Shown here: positions 59,882-64,000 of the stretch, piece by piece
Numbering within the stretch: the stretch's first letter is position 1
Layout: every line of letters begins with the position of its first letter
DNA from: Elmis aenea
Taxonomy: Eukaryota > Arthropoda > Insecta > Coleoptera > Elmidae
Assembly: GCA_947652605.1 (NCBI GenBank)
Contig: CANTFG010000119.1
Span: forward strand, 1 to 64,000
DNA: 64,000 nucleotides
Direction: 5' to 3'
Notes under the pieces: model-generated
Told to the model about the DNA's origin: nothing
The model's database searches: none
The model's input: only the letters and a program-made list of their open reading frames with translations
Made by a program: the position numbers and the translations under genes

Positions 59882-60776
59882 TTGTTCCGTTTAACAAATA
59901 ACACAACCCTATAAGTAAATAATATAAACTTGATCTGTAAATCTTTACAATAAAATAAATGCTTAATAATGAGTTAAGCCAACAAATAAAAATAAGCAAG
60001 TACACAGAATTTGCATTTACTAACCTAATTTTACGTTCAACTGAAAATCTGGGCTTAACCAAATTAGAAATGTTTAATTGTCTCTGCTGTGCTTATTTGT
60101 ATGGATAACGTGTGTCGGATGGAACGTTAAGCATTTGTAAAACTGCAAGAATCAAGACTACTGGAGGACGATAAAACTCGCATGGCAAAGTTTCCCTTTC
60201 TCATTTATTTTAATACTGCAGTCAACAGCCAGTGCCACCCCAAGTGTAGAGTTCAACAATTACGCTTCTCTAAAACAGAGTCATTCCTTTTCGTTGCTCT
60301 TTTATACGACTAACCGACAGTTGGAACGTGTCCACTTCCGAAGTTCATTGCTTAAAAAAAAACTTCTTGACACTTTTCCAATTGCAGCGACAGCAATTTA
60401 TTTATATTTTGCATTTAAATTAGTTTTGAATTAGAACTTCAGCAGAAAAATGTCTATTAACATAAGGAATAATTTCTCGAGCTATAAAACAAGTGTTTTA
60501 TGCATAAATATAAAGGAGTCGACTCGGTATGTTTTTAAATGATTTTATTTATGTGCCCTGAGTTTAATTTGGCGTTTAAAGTTGTATAATACTTCCTAAT
60601 TAGACCGTTTTAATAATGTTGAAGAGAGTATGAAAAAATATTACGTTAATGAACGCTAAATTACGCAACAAACGTTTAGTAATCGTAACAAAAAAGTTAA
60701 ATGCGATAAATTCAAGCTAAGTCAACGATAATAAACATTTTATAAATCATACAAATTCAAATATTGTCACATTTTT

Positions 60777-61220
60777 AGGGATTGTAATACCGGTAAACCG
60801 GTTTACCGGTAAATCGCAAGAAATACTCTTCAAATTTTACCGGTAATTTGCCAGTTTTTTACCGGTAACTCCGGTAATTTTACAATATCTTTCTAATTAT
60901 GATAAAAATCTAAATCAAATAATCGAAAAAAAATTAACGTGTTTTCAAAGAGAAAAAAAAATGGAAATCATACAAATGGCATATGATTGTTTACTCACTA
61001 CACGACTAGGGATTGTAATAAATCGCAAAAAATGTTCTTCAAATTTAACCGGTAATTTGCCAGTTTTTTACCGGTAATTCCGGTAATTTTACAATATCTT
61101 TCTAATCATGATAAAAATCTAAATCAAATATTCGAAAAAAAATTGACGTATTTTCAAAGAGAAAAAATAAGGGGAAAGCCTACAAATGGCATATGATTGT
61201 TTGATTGTTTACTCACTACT
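60777..61220. repeat. Tandem 231-bp hAT-like ends, unit 3 copy
   Basis: Counterpart of 9595-10038. Confidence 0.6.
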
Positions 61221-61301
61221 CGACCAACAAGTGTAGTAGAATCCGAAAAAGCTTTTTTATTTTGTACAAAAATTAGGTCGCAATTAGGAGACGACAGTTA
61301 A
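61221..61301 (+). pseudogene. hAT C-terminal remnant, unit 3 copy
   Basis: Counterpart of 10039-10119. Confidence 0.6.
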
Positions 61302-62280
61302 AATAAATTATATTTTCTACGTGGTCAAATTTTAAGAAAAGTTTAAAATAAAAAATATTGTCAATAGTTTGACAACATAGGTATATTATGTTAAATTATT
61401 TTATATTTTATGTTCTGAATAGTTTTATTTTCATGTGTTTTTTGTAATGCTGGATTTTATTTTTTGTAATATTTTTATTTTATATATTATATATTGTCAT
61501 TTTATATATATATATATATATATATACCGGGTGTTAACCACCAGCCGTGAACATAGGGAATTAACATTGGTTTTAAGTTTTTTTCGGATTCCTGCTCCCC
61601 AATTGAATTTATATTAAAATTAATGGTAACAATAGAAAGATAAATTTATTACGCATCATTTGAGACCATTAATAAGCTTAAATGTTTAATATTGAGTTCA
61701 TAATTAATATTTTAAAATTGGATTAATTTTACAAATATAAGTAGCCATGACTGTCAATCTGACATTTGTCTTCATTAATTTTTGTTATTATAATGTTAAT
61801 TTTTAAATCAGCGAGTTATTTCTTTAACGATTTTGATTAAAATGAAAAAAAAACTATAATAGAGGAAGAGTTTTAATGGTGAAAATTAATAATAATTAAA
61901 AATAAGCGTCTAATTACTTCATGGTATCATACGACACACACAATAAAGACTACAATAACTTCATTACAATTATCAGACACTTTATAATGTGAGCTATTAT
62001 ATTAATATTGATACTTTATTTTAGTGCTAAATAAAAATAAAAAAGGAGTTTCATTATTTATTGACAGTTTCTAAGAACTTGGAATTCTATATAGTAGACA
62101 GTACAGTATACAAATTTCAAATTAAGTAATGACTAAAATTTGCTTCTTTATTTAAACAACAAACAATTTTTTATGGTTTTTAAGAATCTTATAAAAACTC
62201 AAAATAATAAGGTGACCAACTTTTTAGCAATGAAAAAAGGAGGACACAAATAAATTTTGATAGCTTTGAACAGTGACGGA

Positions 62281-64000
62281 CTGGGAAAAAAAATCGGCTC
62301 GGGCATTCAGATTATAGAGGCCCACAGCCAGGGTTGGTCAAAATTTAATTTTGATTTAAAAAAATCAATAATCAATTGATTTCAATTGAAAAAACTAAGA
62401 ACTTTTGATGTTTTTGATTTTTTTAAAAGAAACTTGACTATTATGTTTCACAACTAATTTATTAATTTTTCACGTTACATATATTCTTTATACAGCGTCA
62501 TTCAAAAAGTATGCAAGAAATGGTATAATTTTTTATCATGAATTTTATTGTAAATTTTTAGTTCTTGATAAAAGTTGGTGCATTACCTCAAACTAATTTT
62601 AAGATAAAATTTAAAAAAAAAAAATCATACAGCACTAGATTTTAGCGATATCAGAAATATTCATAAGAGTAGGGGAGAGTGGCCTAAAATGATCCCCCTA
62701 ACACCAAAGTAGTTGTAAAATGTAGAAAAAGATTCATAAATAATCGAGACTTTTTTTTATTAAATCCTGTAAACATTGGACTACAGAAGTCATATATCCC
62801 ATTTTGTCTGAGAAAAGCAAATAATATATATTTTTTAATATAATAGGAAACTATGCAAAAGGTTCATTTTACCCTCACAGGTAGGGCAAAATGATCCCCA
62901 GTGTAGGGTAAAATGATCACAGAATGATTTAGTAGACTACTACATAAAACACTACTCAAACACCCTTCTACGAACTTAAGGGGCAACAGCACAGTAATCA
63001 CAGGTGTATGGATCGCAGTCATCAAGTTCAGCACACTCATCATGTGCCTAGCGCTTGCACTTAACACACTGTGCCTATCCTTCTCCCGCAGAAGATCTTA
63101 GAAATGTTTCAAAACAAATAAGGCATTCTACATCCTCTTGCACTTCTGACTCACTCTCTCATCTTCGTCTTCCTTCTTTCTTTTGCAGTCTTTGCCTTTT
63201 GCTAGACTTTGTGTTGGGGATCATTTTGCCCGAAAGTGGATAATTCGACTCAAGTCATTTTAGCAACATGTTGGACGTGCCTGAATTTTTCACAAACACG
63301 TCGAATTATAGACAAAAGGATGTATTTATGAAAAATATATTACAATTTAGCATTCCTATGACTTTTAAGCAATTTTTAGTATAGCTGCTATGGCCTTACC
63401 TTAAATCACGACGTATAAAAACCACTTTTTCTTATTTACTATCTACTTGCGATATTTTACCCTCACATTTGATAGTCTGACACAAGTGACTCAATTAGTG
63501 ATAGTGACGTGTTAAATTTATAGATAGAAGGATTAGTAATAAAATTAAAGTGTGGGGATCGTTTTGCCCGCAGGGATCATTTTAGGCCACTCTCCCCTAA
63601 TGTGCCCTTATTGAAAACAACTTACCTATACACAAAAAAAAACTCATGGGAAAAGATTATTTAGAATTAATAATAAAACCAAAATGTAAAATTTGACGTT
63701 AAAATTTAAATTTTTATTTTTGAAGTAATTTTAACATTCAAAAAGTCTGCAACAAATGGAAAAGATTTTTATTGTAGGTTTCTCAAAAAATTTTATCCCT
63801 AGGAAAAGTTGGTGCATGGTCTAAAACTAATTTTAAGTTTCAAAAAAATTCAATAAAAATTCATATGACACTAGATTTTAGCGATTTTAGAAATATTTGC
63901 AATAGTAAATTGCTAGTATTTTAAGAATTTTAAAAAAGTTTCAAAAAAAGTTTTTTGAAAACCTAAAATACGGGCACTTTACTCTTGCGAATATTTCTAA
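62281..64000. mobile_element. hAT-like family 1 element copy b, unit 3 (cut by window end)
   Basis: Counterpart of 11099-12818; left duplication GCTTTGAA at 62273-62280. Confidence 0.85.
62672..63597. mobile_element. 926-bp TA-site element, unit 3 copy
   Basis: Counterpart of 11490-12415, complete. Confidence 0.85.

Larger units (their letters stand above)
51251..64000. repeat. Tandem segmental unit, copy 3 (partial, with 754-bp insertion)
   Basis: The offset to unit 1 is 50,426 before 56565 and 51,182 after 57322, so the only net length change is 756 bp (the element plus a TA). The window ends at the equivalent of unit 1 base 12818. Confidence 0.93.
62208..64000. mobile_element. Outer MITE of the three-level nest, unit 3 copy (cut by window end)
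   Basis: Counterpart of 11026-12818; the right end lies beyond the window. Confidence 0.7.

Overview
The window is nuclear DNA of an insect-like animal, not a prokaryote. It is AT-rich with spliced coding sequence, GT-AG introns, stacked DNA transposons (hAT, Tc1/mariner, pogo and piggyBac types), satellites, and a nuclear copy of mitochondrial 16S rRNA-tRNA-Val-12S rRNA in the ancestral insect order. No order or species can be assigned from the sequence alone.

The dominant feature is a large tandem repeat. Bases 825-20360 form a 19,536-bp unit. It recurs as unit 2 (20361-51250) and as unit 3 (from 51251, cut by the window end). Shared landmarks keep exactly constant offsets, and by eye the copies are almost base-identical. 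Unit 2 differs by one 11.26-kb insertion (29872-41133) flanked by a 92-bp direct repeat. Unit 3 differs by one 754-bp fold-back transposon at a TA site (56567-57320). Left of unit 1 lies a 58-bp minisatellite (241-815) in GC-richer sequence. Each unit begins in a 155-bp satellite array. This is either a very recent segmental duplication or an assembly effect such as haplotypes laid end to end.

Each complete unit carries one convincing gene of four exons joined by phase-1 introns: 14554-19312 in unit 1 and 45444-50202 in unit 2. It encodes a 186-residue protein with a signal peptide, one six-cysteine saposin-B-like domain, an acidic/Ser-Thr linker and a hydrophobic C-terminus. The unit 3 copy would lie beyond the window. 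Its second intron contains a 1.65-kb fold-back element and a hAT MITE. Downstream, a diverged copy of the gene's promoter/5' leader ends at the position of the start codon, where other repetitive sequence takes over.

The rest of each unit is transposon debris: a CENP-B-type (pogo/Tigger-like) transposase remnant, a piggyBac-like MITE, two hAT-like relatives with perfect 8-bp target duplications, a broken DUF7869-like transposase gene in an inverted-repeat element, and a hAT C-terminal remnant. The unit 2 insertion is itself layered. It holds a palindromic MITE, a hAT element carrying a 3.37-kb mariner-like element with a transposase broken by three in-frame stops, a further fold-back element, and the mitochondrial fragment.
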